DNA from: Streptacidiphilus rugosus AM-16 | GTDB taxonomy: Bacteria; Actinomycetota; Actinomycetes; Streptomycetales; Streptomycetaceae | Direction of reading: 5' to 3' | NCBI RefSeq assembly: GCF_000744655.1 | Contig: NZ_JQMJ01000004.1 | Coordinates: forward strand, 4,898,001 to 4,962,000 | Length of the DNA: 64,000 nucleotides | In this document: positions 42,021-50,884 of the stretch, in pieces | Numbering within the stretch: position 1 is the stretch's first letter | Layout: each line of letters opens with the position of its first letter | Notes under the pieces: model-generated | The model's input: only the letters and a program-made list of their open reading frames with translations | What the model was told of the DNA's origin: nothing | The model's database searches: none | Program-made: the position numbers and the translations under genes

Positions 42021-42608
42021 GTGACCGATCATGCCCAGCATTCCCCGACCGTGCGGCTGTTCGTTGCGCTGGCCCCACCGGACGATGCCAAGGACGAGCT
42101 GGCGGATGCCCTGCAGGACGCCTACGCGAAGTACTCCCACCTGCGGTGGAATCGGATCGAGGACTGGCACATCACGTTGGCGTTTCTCGGTGAGCTCCCG
42201 GTCACGGTCGTCCCGCTCCTAAGGCCCGCTCTCGCCCGGCTGGCGGCGGGTCGTTCGTCCCTGGGCCTGGACCTGAACGGCGGCGGCCACTTCGACGAGC
42301 GGCTGCTGTGGAGCGGGGTCGAGGGGGAGCTCGACCGACTGCACGACCTCGCAGATGACGTCCGGGACTCGGTGCGGGCCTGCGGCATCGCGTTCCAGGA
42401 GCGCCCGCTGCGCCCCCACCTGACGTTGGCCCGGGGACGGCGTGGTCAGCAGTCCGACATCCTGTCGGCGGCCGCGAGCCTCAGCGAATTCGCCGGCCGC
42501 ACCTGGCAGGCCGAGCGCCTCCACCTGGTCGGCAGCAACATCGGCCGCGGCCCGGGAGTGATCCGCTACCGCGACATCGAGTCCTGGCGGCTCGCCGGCA
42601 GAACCTGA
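42021..42608 (+). CDS. thpR: RNA 2',3'-cyclic phosphodiesterase (LigT family)
   Basis: 195 aa. The two catalytic HxTx motifs are present: HITLAF (about residue 49) and HLTLARG (about 133), within the 2H phosphoesterase fold (VRLFVALAPPDDAKDELADA, LHLVGSNIGRGPGVIRYRDI). It opens 2',3'-cyclic phosphates on RNA ends. GTG 42021 follows a GAAAG site. Apparently monocistronic. Confidence 0.92.
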   Translation: MTDHAQHSPTVRLFVALAPPDDAKDELADALQDAYAKYSHLRWNRIEDWHITLAFLGELPVTVVPLLRPALARLAAGRSSLGLDLNGGGHFDERLLWSGVEGELDRLHDLADDVRDSVRACGIAFQERPLRPHLTLARGRRGQQSDILSAAASLSEFAGRTWQAERLHLVGSNIGRGPGVIRYRDIESWRLAGRT

Positions 42609-42788
42609 CCGTCGGGGTGCGCCGTCCCCCACGGTCAGTCGTCCGGCCCCTCCGCCATCGCGGGCAGAGTCCTGCGGAGAGGCGGGCGGCGAAATCGGAC
42701 TCCGCCGTCATCAAGTCGCTGCAGGTCGCTGAGGGGCCGAGGACCGGTGGCGCCTGGGGACTGCGCAGCCCGCGAACTGACACCAGAT

Positions 42789-42818
42789 CCAAAAAATAGT
42801 GATGTGTGACTATTTTGG
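42789..42818. promoter_or_regulatory. AT-rich inverted repeat upstream of the small secreted protein
   Basis: CCAAAAAATAGT and ACTATTTTGG are complementary except for two extra A residues, with an 8-nt spacer. The AT content is far above the surroundings. On the minus strand the stem is followed by T residues, so it could also act as a terminator. The 42609-42935 gap holds nothing else. Confidence 0.5.
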
Positions 42819-42935
42819 TTTGATTGAGGTTCTCTGAGAGTTTCATCATGGGGCGGTGTTTCGCGCAATTCGCGGCGCCATGTGCTGGATTGTCGTTGGT
42901 GTCCGGCCGAAAGGTGCCGGCGCTGAGGAAAGGCG

Positions 42936-43193
42936 ATGCTCATGATGGGTGTGCGGTTCACGAGGGTTGTGGCGGCGGTCGCGCTTGCAGGCGGTGCGCT
43001 GGTGGCTTCGGTGGGGACGGCGTCGGCGGCGCCGAGCCACCACGAGCCGGGGCACCACCACCAGCGCTGCCAGGTGGTGCAGGGGCACTTCGAGCGGACC
43101 TGGCACCCGGCCACCCGCGACCGGCACGGCAAGCGGCACCCCGGCTACTGGACCCGCACCTGGGTCCCCACCCACCAGGTCTGCGAACGCTGA
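42936..43193 (+). CDS. Small secreted His-rich protein, 85 aa
   Basis: A signal peptide (VVAAVALAGGALVASVGTAS, cleavage near ASAAPS) precedes a 50-residue mature chain with HHEPGHHHQRCQVVQGHFER then HGKRHPGYWTRTWVPTHQVC. It has about 11 His, two Cys and several Trp. Metal binding or surface adhesion is possible; it is inference. GAGGA lies before the ATG at 42936. Two hairpins follow the stop. Confidence 0.75.
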   Translation: MLMMGVRFTRVVAAVALAGGALVASVGTASAAPSHHEPGHHHQRCQVVQGHFERTWHPATRDRHGKRHPGYWTRTWVPTHQVCER

Positions 43194-43210
43194 CCCCGAC
43201 CAGGCCGATT

Positions 43211-43233
43211 GACGGGCGGGCCCACCCGCCGTC
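43211..43233 (+). terminator. Hairpin GACGGGCGGG/CCCGCCGTC
   Basis: A near-perfect GC hairpin with one bulge lies 17 bp after the stop of the small secreted protein; a rho-independent-like terminator without a clear T run. Confidence 0.5.
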
Positions 43234-43246
43234 CTAAGCCACGCAT

Positions 43247-43298
43247 GCGCCGTAGGGCGGTTGGAGTCCCGTGCGGGACTCCAACCGCCCTACGGCGC
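43247..43298. terminator. 24-bp perfect inverted repeat between convergent genes
   Basis: Arms 43247-43270 and 43275-43298 pair over 24 bases around a GTGC loop (left arm starts GCGCCGTAGGGCGG). It lies between the secreted protein gene and the convergent S9 peptidase gene and would end transcription from both sides. Confidence 0.85.
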
Positions 43299-43421
43299 GT
43301 GGACGGATCCGAGCCGCACGCGGACGGCGATCCGGCGCCGGACGGGAGTCGACGCTGCATCTCGGCCGTCGGATGCCGCCGAGCGACTTCCCGGGGTCGG
43401 ACGGCCGCTCGCCTCCGCGCG

Positions 43422-45326
43422 CTACGCGGGGCCGAGCCAGCGATCGAACCATGCCCGGGTGCGGTGCAGCAGGTCGAGTCGGTGACCGCGCCCCAAGATT
43501 GCATGTCCTTCGCCCGGGTAGAGGGCGAGTTCGTGCTCGACCCCGAAACGGCGCAGGGCACGGTGCAGGAAGACGGCCTGGGCCACCGGGACGTTGGTGT
43601 CCTCCTCTCCGTGCAGGATGAGCACCGGGGTCTGGATGCGTGATGCGTAGGAGACGGGGCTGACCCGGTCGTGCGGGTGCGGGCCCGGACCCTCCCAGCC
43701 GTAGCTGCCGCTGAGGGCGGCCTCCCGGGTGGCGCCCTGGTCGCCCGCCGCTGTCTGCAGACCCCAGTCGGTGATCCCGGCGCCCACCACGGCCGCTTTG
43801 AACCGGTCCGTGTGGGCGACCGCCCAGGCGGCCATGAAACCGCCGTGGCTCCATCCGCCGATCCCCAGCCGGCCGGGGTCGGCGACTCCGCTCTCGACGA
43901 GCATGTCGATGCCATCGGTGATGTCGCTCCACTCGGCGCCGCCGACAGCGCCCGCGACTGCGGCGGCGAAGGCGTGCCCGCGGCCCTGGCTTCCCCTCGG
44001 GTTGGGCAGGAATACCGCGTAGCCCGCGAGCGCCAGCCACTGAGCGGGCGGCAGCTCGATGTGGAACTGGAACTCGTCGGCGAACCGCCCGTAGGGCCCG
44101 CCGTGCACCAGAGTGATCAAAGGGAGTGGGCCGTCCTGACGGCTCCTGCCGGGAGGCAGGAGCAGCAGCCCCTCCAGTTCCAGCCCGTCGGCAGCCCGGT
44201 AGGTCAGGCGCTCCTGGCTCCCCCAGCGCACCGTACGCAGCTCGGGTCGCGTGTCACTGACCTGGACCAGCGTGCCGCCGACCGTCCCGGCACGGACGTT
44301 CTTCGGCTCGTTGCCCGCGCCCGCGAGCACGGCGATGCTCGCTCCGTCATGGCTCGCGCTGAGCGCGTGGGCCATGCCCCGCCAGCCGCTCAGCCCGCGC
44401 AGGCCCGTCTCGTCGGGGATCAGCCGGTACAGGGCCGTGTCCAGCCCGTCCGCGACGAGCACCAACGGCGGGCCGTCGGCGACCTGGACGAGCTCCGTCG
44501 GGCACATGCCCATCCCGGCGGTCAGGTTGCGGTGCTCTCCCACCGGGCCGGCCTCCGGCACGGTGAGGTCGAAGACCGCCGTGCCACCCACCAGATCGGG
44601 CGGTGTGACGGCCAGATAGCTCACGTGCCATGCATCGCCGGACCGCCACCACCTCGGTGCGCAGGTGTCCGCACCGACCGGTCCCAGGTCCCGCACCTTG
44701 CCTGTGGCCACGTCGACCAGGTGCAGCTCGGGGGCGAGGGCGCCGGTGTCCTCGTCCGAATCGGCCCAGGTGAGCACGGCCAACGGGCCGCCGTCCGGCC
44801 GCTGCACCACTTCGGCGACATGCCGGTCTCCCAGCCCTGCCACCAGGCGCGTTTCGCCGCTGTCGAGATCGAGGAACCACAACCGCGCGGGGCGGCTGCG
44901 CCCGTCCCAGACGAACACGTCGCCCACATCGGTGCCGTCACCGGCTTCGTCGAAGGCGGTCAGGGCGAGAGTCCGGCCGTCGACGAGCGGCGCGAAGCCG
45001 GCGATACCCCCCTGCCGGACCGTCACGGCCTCGGCCGGGGCGTCATCAAGCCCCAGGCGGTGCACCTGACCAGCCGTGAGGACGTACAGGGATGCCGAGT
45101 CCGGGGCCCACCGGGGCGCGCCGACCCAGCTCGAACCGTCGGTCAACCGCCGGGCCGCGCGACCGTCGACGTCCGCCACCCACAGCGCGTTCACCACGCG
45201 CTCTCCGGCGTCCAGGCTCTTCACCACGTAGGCGACCGCGCGGCCGTCCGGCGAGATCGCGGGGTACATCGGCACCGCGCTGTCCACGACGGTCTCGGCC
45301 AGCTCCTGCATCGACAGTTCCGTCAC
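43422..45326 (-). CDS. S9 family prolyl oligopeptidase / acylaminoacyl-peptidase
   Basis: 634 aa from GTG 45326 (GGAGGGG upstream). An N-terminal WD-like/DPP-IV propeller spans about residues 10-370. The alpha/beta hydrolase domain then has VHGGPYGRF (oxyanion), the nucleophile elbow GGWSHGG, EEDTNVP (Asp) and GEGHAI (His). No signal peptide, so a cytoplasmic peptidase cleaving small peptides. Monocistronic. Confidence 0.93.
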   Translation of the reverse strand: MTELSMQELAETVVDSAVPMYPAISPDGRAVAYVVKSLDAGERVVNALWVADVDGRAARRLTDGSSWVGAPRWAPDSASLYVLTAGQVHRLGLDDAPAEAVTVRQGGIAGFAPLVDGRTLALTAFDEAGDGTDVGDVFVWDGRSRPARLWFLDLDSGETRLVAGLGDRHVAEVVQRPDGGPLAVLTWADSDEDTGALAPELHLVDVATGKVRDLGPVGADTCAPRWWRSGDAWHVSYLAVTPPDLVGGTAVFDLTVPEAGPVGEHRNLTAGMGMCPTELVQVADGPPLVLVADGLDTALYRLIPDETGLRGLSGWRGMAHALSASHDGASIAVLAGAGNEPKNVRAGTVGGTLVQVSDTRPELRTVRWGSQERLTYRAADGLELEGLLLLPPGRSRQDGPLPLITLVHGGPYGRFADEFQFHIELPPAQWLALAGYAVFLPNPRGSQGRGHAFAAAVAGAVGGAEWSDITDGIDMLVESGVADPGRLGIGGWSHGGFMAAWAVAHTDRFKAAVVGAGITDWGLQTAAGDQGATREAALSGSYGWEGPGPHPHDRVSPVSYASRIQTPVLILHGEEDTNVPVAQAVFLHRALRRFGVEHELALYPGEGHAILGRGHRLDLLHRTRAWFDRWLGPA

Positions 45327-45670
45327 TTGACGCCCCTCCGCAACTTCGTGTCCGCACATCCTGCCGCACGACGCAGAGGCTCGAACAAGATCCGCGGCAA
45401 TGGCATCGGACATCCGGGGCGCATCTCGGAGGCCACGGCGCCGGCCGGCTCTCCGGCTGTTTCGCCACGAGGGCGGTGACACTGCGGAGGGGCCATCGGG
45501 CCGGCCTGCCCTGCTGCGACAGGTCTGCGCCTGGGCCCTGGTGGCTTTCTCGGTCGGCTGACCGCTCCCGAGGACCAGGCACGTTGACGCCCGGACACCG
45601 ACCTGGGGCCACGGCCCTGCCAGGGTGGCTGTCGCCGGTGCGGTCACCCTGCGCGTCTAGGGTGGTGGCC
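45327..45670. other. Divergent intergenic region, 344 bp, no gene
   Basis: Holds the promoters of the S9 peptidase and the MmcQ-like gene. No operator or repeat is obvious. Confidence 0.5.
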
Positions 45671-46018
45671 ATGGTAGATGCCGATGATGTCCGCCGCATC
45701 GCGTTGTCCCTCCCGGAGACCGTGGAGAAGGAGGCGTGGAGCATGCCCACGTTCCGGGTCGCCGGGAAGATGTTCGTCACGGTTCCCGACGACCAGACGT
45801 CATTCGCCGTGCGGTGTCCCAAGCATGATCGGGCAGAGTTGATCGCTGCGGAGCCGCGGAAGTTCTGGGTGCCGCCGCACGAGGCGTCCTCCGCCTGGGT
45901 CCGTGTGCGCCTCGGCGCTCTGGAGGGCAGTGCCGAGCTGTACGAGATCCTGGTGGACTCCTGGAAGCAGGCCGCACCCGAACGGCTCGTGGAGGGCTTC
46001 CACCCGGAAAGCCGGTGA
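45671..46018 (+). CDS. MmcQ/YjbR family protein
   Basis: 115 aa. VRRIALSLPETVEKEAWSMP, TFRVAGKMFVTVPDDQTSFA, then ELIAAEPRKFWVPPHEASSA and LYEILVDSWKQAAPERLV are typical of this CyaY-like fold. The family is annotated as DNA-binding, without firm biochemistry. Stand-alone gene. Confidence 0.87.
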   Translation: MVDADDVRRIALSLPETVEKEAWSMPTFRVAGKMFVTVPDDQTSFAVRCPKHDRAELIAAEPRKFWVPPHEASSAWVRVRLGALEGSAELYEILVDSWKQAAPERLVEGFHPESR

Positions 46019-46134
46019 GTGGAGGCCGAACGGATAGCTGCGCATCCGCCCGCACGATCAGCCGGCTTCGCCCTGCCGCGAGCGCGCCGGAGCGGCGCTC
46101 GCGGCAGTTCCGCCGTCCCGACGCGGCGCGGGGA

Positions 46135-46437
46135 TCAGCCGGCCTCGCCGGTTCCGGCCGGGTCGTTGGGGTGCGACTGGACGGGGGTGACCGTCGAGGT
46201 CATCCACGGCCACAGGGGAAGTGTGCCGAGCACCTTCTCGTACAGCTCGGCCTCGTCGGCGGCCCGCCAGAGGCCGATGCTGCGCAGCTCCCCTACAGGG
46301 CGCCACAGTCTGACCAGGTGACCGGCCCGGGCCAGTTCAGCGGCCCGGACGGCTTCGGCCGCGCGCCGGCGCTCGACTTCGGCCGGGTCGGTGCCCTCGG
46401 GCACGGTGGTCGTGAGTTCGACGAGGAATTCGTTCAC
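46135..46437 (-). CDS. Muconolactone Delta-isomerase family protein
   Basis: 100 aa. MNEFLVELTTTVPEGTDPAE and HLVRLWRPVGELRSIGLWRA, ELYEKVLGTLPLWPWMTSTV match the small dimeric CatC/muconolactone isomerase fold, including the conserved Glu/Arg/Leu-Pro-Leu-Trp-Pro-W block. Stand-alone members of this family are often of unknown substrate. Upstream on the same strand is a broken WrbA-like fragment. Confidence 0.85.
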   Translation of the reverse strand: MNEFLVELTTTVPEGTDPAEVERRRAAEAVRAAELARAGHLVRLWRPVGELRSIGLWRAADEAELYEKVLGTLPLWPWMTSTVTPVQSHPNDPAGTGEAG

Positions 46438-46470
46438 GGCTTCTCCTTCTGATGCTGTGGCGACGATCGG

Positions 46471-46641
46471 TCAGGCGTCGGCCCACTCGATGTCCTCGGC
46501 ACTCGCCTCGGGGATGGCCCGGGTCGCGGCGTGGTTGGCGGCCCAGGCCGGGTTGGACTCGATGGCGCCGGGCTCGGCGAGTTCGGCGGCCTTCAACAGG
46601 CGAACCTGGGCGCCGGCCTTGACGCCGGCGTGGTGGAGTTC
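46471..46641 (-). pseudogene. WrbA-like NAD(P)H-quinone oxidoreductase fragment
   Basis: The frame reads AGVKAGAQVRLLKAAELAEP, GAIESNPAWAANHAATRAIP and EDIEWADA then stop. This is the second strand-helix of a WrbA-type flavodoxin fold just before the YVFGTPT loop, which is lost. A TAG lies directly upstream. No start. A relic next to the isomerase gene. Confidence 0.6.
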
Positions 46642-46737
46642 CTAGGCGGGTCCGTTATGGCGCCTATGGAGGAGCCCCAGGAACGTCCACCAGATGAACC
46701 ACGCGGGGCCCTTGGCGGATGTCCCGTCGGAACCGCC

Positions 46738-47562
46738 CTACCGGACGGTGGAAATGATGGCCTCGCCAAAGGATTCCGCACCTGCCATCACCGCAGCTTC
46801 GCGAATTTGATCATCATTCAGACCCCGAGCCAAGTCCAGCGCGCTCGACATCCCGTCGCCTCTGCCGACGGACAGCATTCCCAGGAACCAGCGGAGGGAC
46901 AGGACCGGGTCAACGACCCCCAGCGCCCCGTCTCGATAAGCCGTGGCCAGTACGCCCATCGCCCCGAAATGGCCGTGCTCGGCAGCACGTATGTACCAAC
47001 GAAGGGCATCGTCCAGGAACTCCGCAGCCGCGAGCAGGTCCCCGAGTCTCGCCTCTGCCTCAACGATGCCCGCCGCACTCGCGTCCTCGAGAAGGGAAAC
47101 CGTCCGCGCCAATCCGAAGTGCTGCCCTTCCTCCCGAATGTTCTGGGATGCAAGGTTGAATTTTGCTACCGGATCTCCCAGATCTGCGGCCTGAGAGAAG
47201 AGTTCATATGCCCGAACTGGATCAGGTCTCACCGCGACTCCCGTTGCGTACATGAATCCGAGGCTCCGAATCGCCTCCCGATCGGCCTCCTGAGCCGCCT
47301 GCGAGAACCAGCGCATCGCAGCGCGTCCGTCTCCCAGGATCTCCAGCGACAGTGCACCGAGCAGAGTCGAAGCCTCGGCATCTCCGCCGGCCGCCAGCGA
47401 CTCGAGCGATCCAGCAAGGGTCCTGGCCAGCTTCCGCGACGCCCTGTCCCTCGTGGGTGATTCGAGCAGTCGGCGGACATCCGCCTTCAATCCAAGTTGA
47501 GACGGCGATGAGCTCAAGGCAGCCTCCGGCCAGGTCGTCCGATGGTCATCTTCGCGGCACAA
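46738..47562 (-). CDS. Sel1/TPR-like repeat protein
   Basis: 274 aa. Sel1-like hairpins: AAMRWFSQAAQEADREAIRS, LGFMYATGVAVRPDPVRAYE, LFSQAADLGDPVAKFNLASQ, LEDASAAGIVEAEARLGDLL, ALRWYIRAAEHGHFGAMGVL. The N-terminal 60 residues are helical and less regular. Such proteins mediate protein-protein contacts. The start is uncertain: TTG 47562 as given, or TTG at about 47520. No signal peptide. Confidence 0.72.
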   Translation of the reverse strand: MCREDDHRTTWPEAALSSSPSQLGLKADVRRLLESPTRDRASRKLARTLAGSLESLAAGGDAEASTLLGALSLEILGDGRAAMRWFSQAAQEADREAIRSLGFMYATGVAVRPDPVRAYELFSQAADLGDPVAKFNLASQNIREEGQHFGLARTVSLLEDASAAGIVEAEARLGDLLAAAEFLDDALRWYIRAAEHGHFGAMGVLATAYRDGALGVVDPVLSLRWFLGMLSVGRGDGMSSALDLARGLNDDQIREAAVMAGAESFGEAIISTVR

Positions 47563-47777
47563 GGCTACCCAGCCTGGTGACAGCGCTGGAGTCGCTGCCG
47601 GAGCCCCCTCGGCGCAGGGCCCGCCTCGGGCCGGCCCTGCGCCCGGGTTTCCGGCCTGCGCGGCATTCGGGGCGGGCGCGGGATTGCTCTGTTCGGCCGG
47701 ACACCACGCGCACCCCGGTCAGCCCGGACCTAGCTTGGAACCCGTCGGGGGACCCTGACCAGGAAGGACGCCGACCC

Positions 47778-48041
47778 ATGGCGCGCATCACCCGGACACG
47801 CACCGAAGACATCTCCATCGAGGCGTTCCGTCTCGACCTCGACGAGGGCGAGCGGAAGGCCCTTCGCGCGGATCCCGGCGGCTACCTGCGCAAACTGATG
47901 GAGAACGAGGGCTACACCGTCAACGGCATCTTCGTCGACGCGAAGTTCGGCAGCCAGGACTGCGAAGACTGGGAGGTGGTCCACTTCCTCAGCGGTGTTC
48001 AGGCGTCGCACTGCGGCGTGATGTGCATCCAGGTGATGTGA
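47778..48041 (+). CDS. Small Cys-tail protein, RiPP-precursor-like, 87 aa
   Basis: ATG 47778 is preceded by AGGAAGGA. SIEAFRLDLDEGERKALRAD then PGGYLRKLMENEGYTVNGIF resembles the leader of nitrile-hydratase-type (NHLP) precursors, and the last 30 residues have three Cys and several His/Trp (DCEDWEVVHFLSGV, ASHCGVMCIQVM). No modification enzyme or transporter is nearby. It may be a RiPP precursor with remote enzymes or a small metal-binding protein. Confidence 0.6.
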   Translation: MARITRTRTEDISIEAFRLDLDEGERKALRADPGGYLRKLMENEGYTVNGIFVDAKFGSQDCEDWEVVHFLSGVQASHCGVMCIQVM

Positions 48042-48260
48042 GCGGACGCGGAGGGTGGCGGCCGGGCCGGTCAGCTCCCGTGTGGTGGAGCAGGCCGGCC
48101 CGTCGGCCGCCCCCGCCCGAGTGAACACCGCGCCCGCCGGCACCTCGGTCGAGTGGATGTGTACGGCTTTTCGGCCGGGTGCGGCGCGCCCTGGCCCGCC
48201 ATGGCCCGGGTTCGTTGACAGCGTTCCCTTCTGGGGGCTCTCACGAACCGAAGGGCAGGC

Positions 48261-49502
48261 GTGCTGGTGAAACTGGTCCAAGCTCCACGACGGGCGCGTC
48301 TTCGCGGCCTGCTGGCGGCGGTCTGCGCGGCCGCCGCGGTCGTCCCGCTCGCGACCGCTCCCGCCGGCGCGTCCGCTCCCGAGGGGGCGATCGCGGCGCG
48401 TGCGGCGCTCGCCCTTGCGGGCGCCGACGCGGGCGACAACGGCGACGGCCACGAGCTCTCCCCGGCGCTGGAACGTCAGCTGGACCGCACGGTCCGGACC
48501 GCGATGCGCACCTACGCCATTCCCGGTGCGGTCGTCGGGATCTGGCTCCCGGGGCGGGGGCGCTTCGTGCGCGCGTTCGGCGTCGCGGACAAGAAGACCG
48601 GGGCCCCGATGCGGACCGACATGAACACCCGCATCGGCAGCGTCACCAAGACGTTCACGGTCACGGCCCTGCTGGAGCTGGTCGACCAGGGCCGGGTGCA
48701 CCTGGACGACCCGATCTCGAGGTACGTCGCCGGTGTGCCCGACGGTGGCAGGATCACGCTGCGGGACCTCGCCGACATGCGCAGCGGCCTGTACCCGTAC
48801 ACCGCGGACAACGGGTTCCTGAAGGACTTCCTGTCCCACCCCAAGCGGTCGTTCACCCCGAAGCAACTGCTCTCCTACGGGTTCCGGCACCCGAACCTGT
48901 TCGCGCCCGGCAGCGCGTACCTCTACTCGAACTCCAACACCGTGCTGCTGGGCCTGGTCATCGAGAAGGTAACCCACACCTCGCTGAGCGACTACGTATG
49001 TCGGCACGTGATCGCGCCCAGCGACCTGGACCGCAGTGTGATGACCCCGACGACCTACCTGCCCCGGCCCCGGCCGCACGGCTACACCGCGCAGACCCTG
49101 AACGGCACGGTCGCGGACGCCACCGGCTGGAGCACCAGCTGGGGCTGGGCCGACGCCGACATGGTCTCCGACCTGCAGGATCTGCACGCCTGGGCGTACG
49201 ACCTCTATCGCGGCCGGCTGTTGTCGCGGCACACCCAGGCCGAGCGGCTGGCGTTCATCCCCACCGGCTCCCCCGGCCTGGCCTACGGCCTGGGAGTGGC
49301 CGACTTCAACGGCTGGATCGGACACAACGGCGAGGTGCCCGGCTACGAGACCGTCGACGTCTACCTGCCGTCCGAGCGCGCCACCCTGGTGGTCATGGTG
49401 AACACGGACGTCCCCTACCGGAACAACCCGGCCGACGCCCCCGGCGACCTGCTCGCCACGGCGCTGACCTCAGTGATCACCCCGAAGAACGTCTTCCCCT
49501 GA
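48261..49502 (+). CDS. Secreted serine hydrolase (class C beta-lactamase/DD-peptidase family)
   Basis: 413 aa. A signal peptide spans about residues 1-38 (LLAAVCAAAAVVPLATAPAG). SxxK is in IGSVTKTFTVTALLELVDQG, the Tyr motif in AYLYSNSNTVLLGLVIEKV, and HNGEVPGYE is the third (KTG-like) element. It is of the D-Ala-D-Ala carboxypeptidase/esterase type rather than a classical beta-lactamase. Exported; likely acts on peptidoglycan or small esters. Confidence 0.9.
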   Translation: MLVKLVQAPRRARLRGLLAAVCAAAAVVPLATAPAGASAPEGAIAARAALALAGADAGDNGDGHELSPALERQLDRTVRTAMRTYAIPGAVVGIWLPGRGRFVRAFGVADKKTGAPMRTDMNTRIGSVTKTFTVTALLELVDQGRVHLDDPISRYVAGVPDGGRITLRDLADMRSGLYPYTADNGFLKDFLSHPKRSFTPKQLLSYGFRHPNLFAPGSAYLYSNSNTVLLGLVIEKVTHTSLSDYVCRHVIAPSDLDRSVMTPTTYLPRPRPHGYTAQTLNGTVADATGWSTSWGWADADMVSDLQDLHAWAYDLYRGRLLSRHTQAERLAFIPTGSPGLAYGLGVADFNGWIGHNGEVPGYETVDVYLPSERATLVVMVNTDVPYRNNPADAPGDLLATALTSVITPKNVFP

Positions 49503-49509
49503 CGCACCG

Positions 49510-49535
49510 TCGCGCGAACCGGCCACCTGGTCCGG
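49510..49535. terminator. Hairpin ACCGG..CCGGT between convergent genes
   Basis: ACCGGCC and GGTCCGGT can pair around a short loop in the 33-bp gap between the serine hydrolase and the LuxR-type gene. Confidence 0.4.
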
Positions 49536-50510
49536 TCAGAGCCAGCCGTTGTGCGCGGCCTTGATGCCGGCCTCGAAGCGGCTGGCGGCGCCCAGGCGTT
49601 CCATGATGGAGGACATGTGGCGGCTGACGGTGCGGGAGGACAGCCCGAGGCGTTGGCCTGCGGTCTCGTCGGTGAGGCCGGAACCGAGGAGGCGGAGGAG
49701 TTCGCGTTCGGCCACGCTCAGGCCGGTGGCCGGGTCCTCGGTGCGGACGGCGCCGAGGGGGATGGCGGTCGCCCAGGCCTGTTCGAAGAGGTCGACCAGG
49801 GCGGAGACGATGCCGGGTTCGGTGACGTGGAGCGCGCCCTTGCGAGTGTGGGCGGGGTCGATGGGGACCAGGGCCTGGGTGCGGTCGATGATGACCAGAC
49901 GCTGGGGCAGGACCGGTGCGGTGCGGACCTCGCTGCCCAGGCTGAGCAGCCACTGGGCGTAGGCGGTGGTGTGGGGGTCGTTGCGGGTGGCGTCCTGGTA
50001 GAGGGACTTGACGGTGACGCCGCGGGCGATGGCTGCGGCGTTGCCTTCGCGGCCGGCGGCCAGGTCCTCGGGGCGCTGGCTCGCGCCGGGGTGCACGCCG
50101 ACGCACTCCGTGCGGACCTCGCGCATCAGCACCTCCAGGCGGTTCTGGATGGCGTCCATGCCGATCAGGCGTTCGCCGTGCCCGGGCCGGGTCTCGGCGC
50201 GGTCGGCGACCATGCGGGTCACAGCGGCGCGGGAGGCGGCGAGTTGGGCCTGACGGGCGGCCAGGTCGGCTTCCTCGCGGGCGAGCATGTCGGCCAGACC
50301 GACCTCCGGGGTGACCGCGCGCATCTGTCCGGGGTGCTCGCTGGACGCGCGGACCAGCATCAGGTGGGTGAGTTCGTTCAGGCAGTCGTGGACCTGGCCG
50401 GGCGTCAGGCCGGTGAGGTCGGCTAGCTGGCTCACGCCGTAGCCGGGGTGGTCGAGCATGGCCCGGTAGACGTCTGCGGCGGTGGTGGTCAGGCCCAGTG
50501 CTTCCAGCAT
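49536..50510 (-). CDS. TrmB-like/LuxR-type transcriptional regulator
   Basis: 324 aa. An N-terminal TrmB-like winged helix is at about residues 5-60 (TAADVYRAMLDHPGYGVSQL, ADLTGLTPGQVHDCLNEL). A central effector domain follows (GERLIGMDAIQNRLEVLMRE, LVPIDPAHTRKGALHVTEPG). A C-terminal LuxR HTH closes it (LSVAERELLRLLGSGLTDET, LSSRTVSRHMSSIMERLGAA). Such regulators are numerous in Streptomyces. It is divergent from the peptide cassette beginning at 50608 and is its most obvious candidate controller. Confidence 0.88.
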   Translation of the reverse strand: MLEALGLTTTAADVYRAMLDHPGYGVSQLADLTGLTPGQVHDCLNELTHLMLVRASSEHPGQMRAVTPEVGLADMLAREEADLAARQAQLAASRAAVTRMVADRAETRPGHGERLIGMDAIQNRLEVLMREVRTECVGVHPGASQRPEDLAAGREGNAAAIARGVTVKSLYQDATRNDPHTTAYAQWLLSLGSEVRTAPVLPQRLVIIDRTQALVPIDPAHTRKGALHVTEPGIVSALVDLFEQAWATAIPLGAVRTEDPATGLSVAERELLRLLGSGLTDETAGQRLGLSSRTVSRHMSSIMERLGAASRFEAGIKAAHNGWL

Positions 50511-50678
50511 GGTGACGGGTCCTCATGACGGTGGCGCGGCCCCCCGCTCGCGCCTGGCAGGGTCATGCTCGCAGCCGACCGGGCTCCGATCAAGAAGGGC
50601 TATGGGCGCTTCGTCGCAGGTCAAGCCGGTATGCGGGATTTCTTCCGCGCGACTCAGGGCTGTCGCGCCCCAGCTTTT

Positions 50679-50692
50679 GACGCGTACGCGTC
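50679..50692. promoter_or_regulatory. 14-bp palindrome GACGCGTACGCGTC, copy 1
   Basis: Perfect palindrome, present again at 56519-56532, about 190 bp upstream of each peptide gene. Probably the operator of the cassette. The gap 50511-50884 holds this and no other gene. Confidence 0.68.
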
Positions 50693-50884
50693 ATGATGTC
50701 TGCTTCCCGACAGGCGTGTTGACGACACCCGGAACTCCTTCCCCGGGGGACTGACCACGACGAAGCTGGTCATCGCCAGCAGGAAGCACGAACAACCCGC
50801 AGAACCACCGGACCGAGCGTCACCGCGGGACGCCAGAACCGGAACCGCAAACAGCTGCCCCTTCACCCGAAAAGGACCACCACC

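Noticed and set aside
43671-45479. 602-codon plus-strand frame
   Set aside because: Exact antisense of the S9 peptidase, which has all catalytic motifs; this frame has none.
48261-49502. Antibiotic-resistance beta-lactamase
   Set aside because: The motifs fit the broader serine hydrolase/DD-peptidase family; nothing shows beta-lactam hydrolysis and there is no mobile context.
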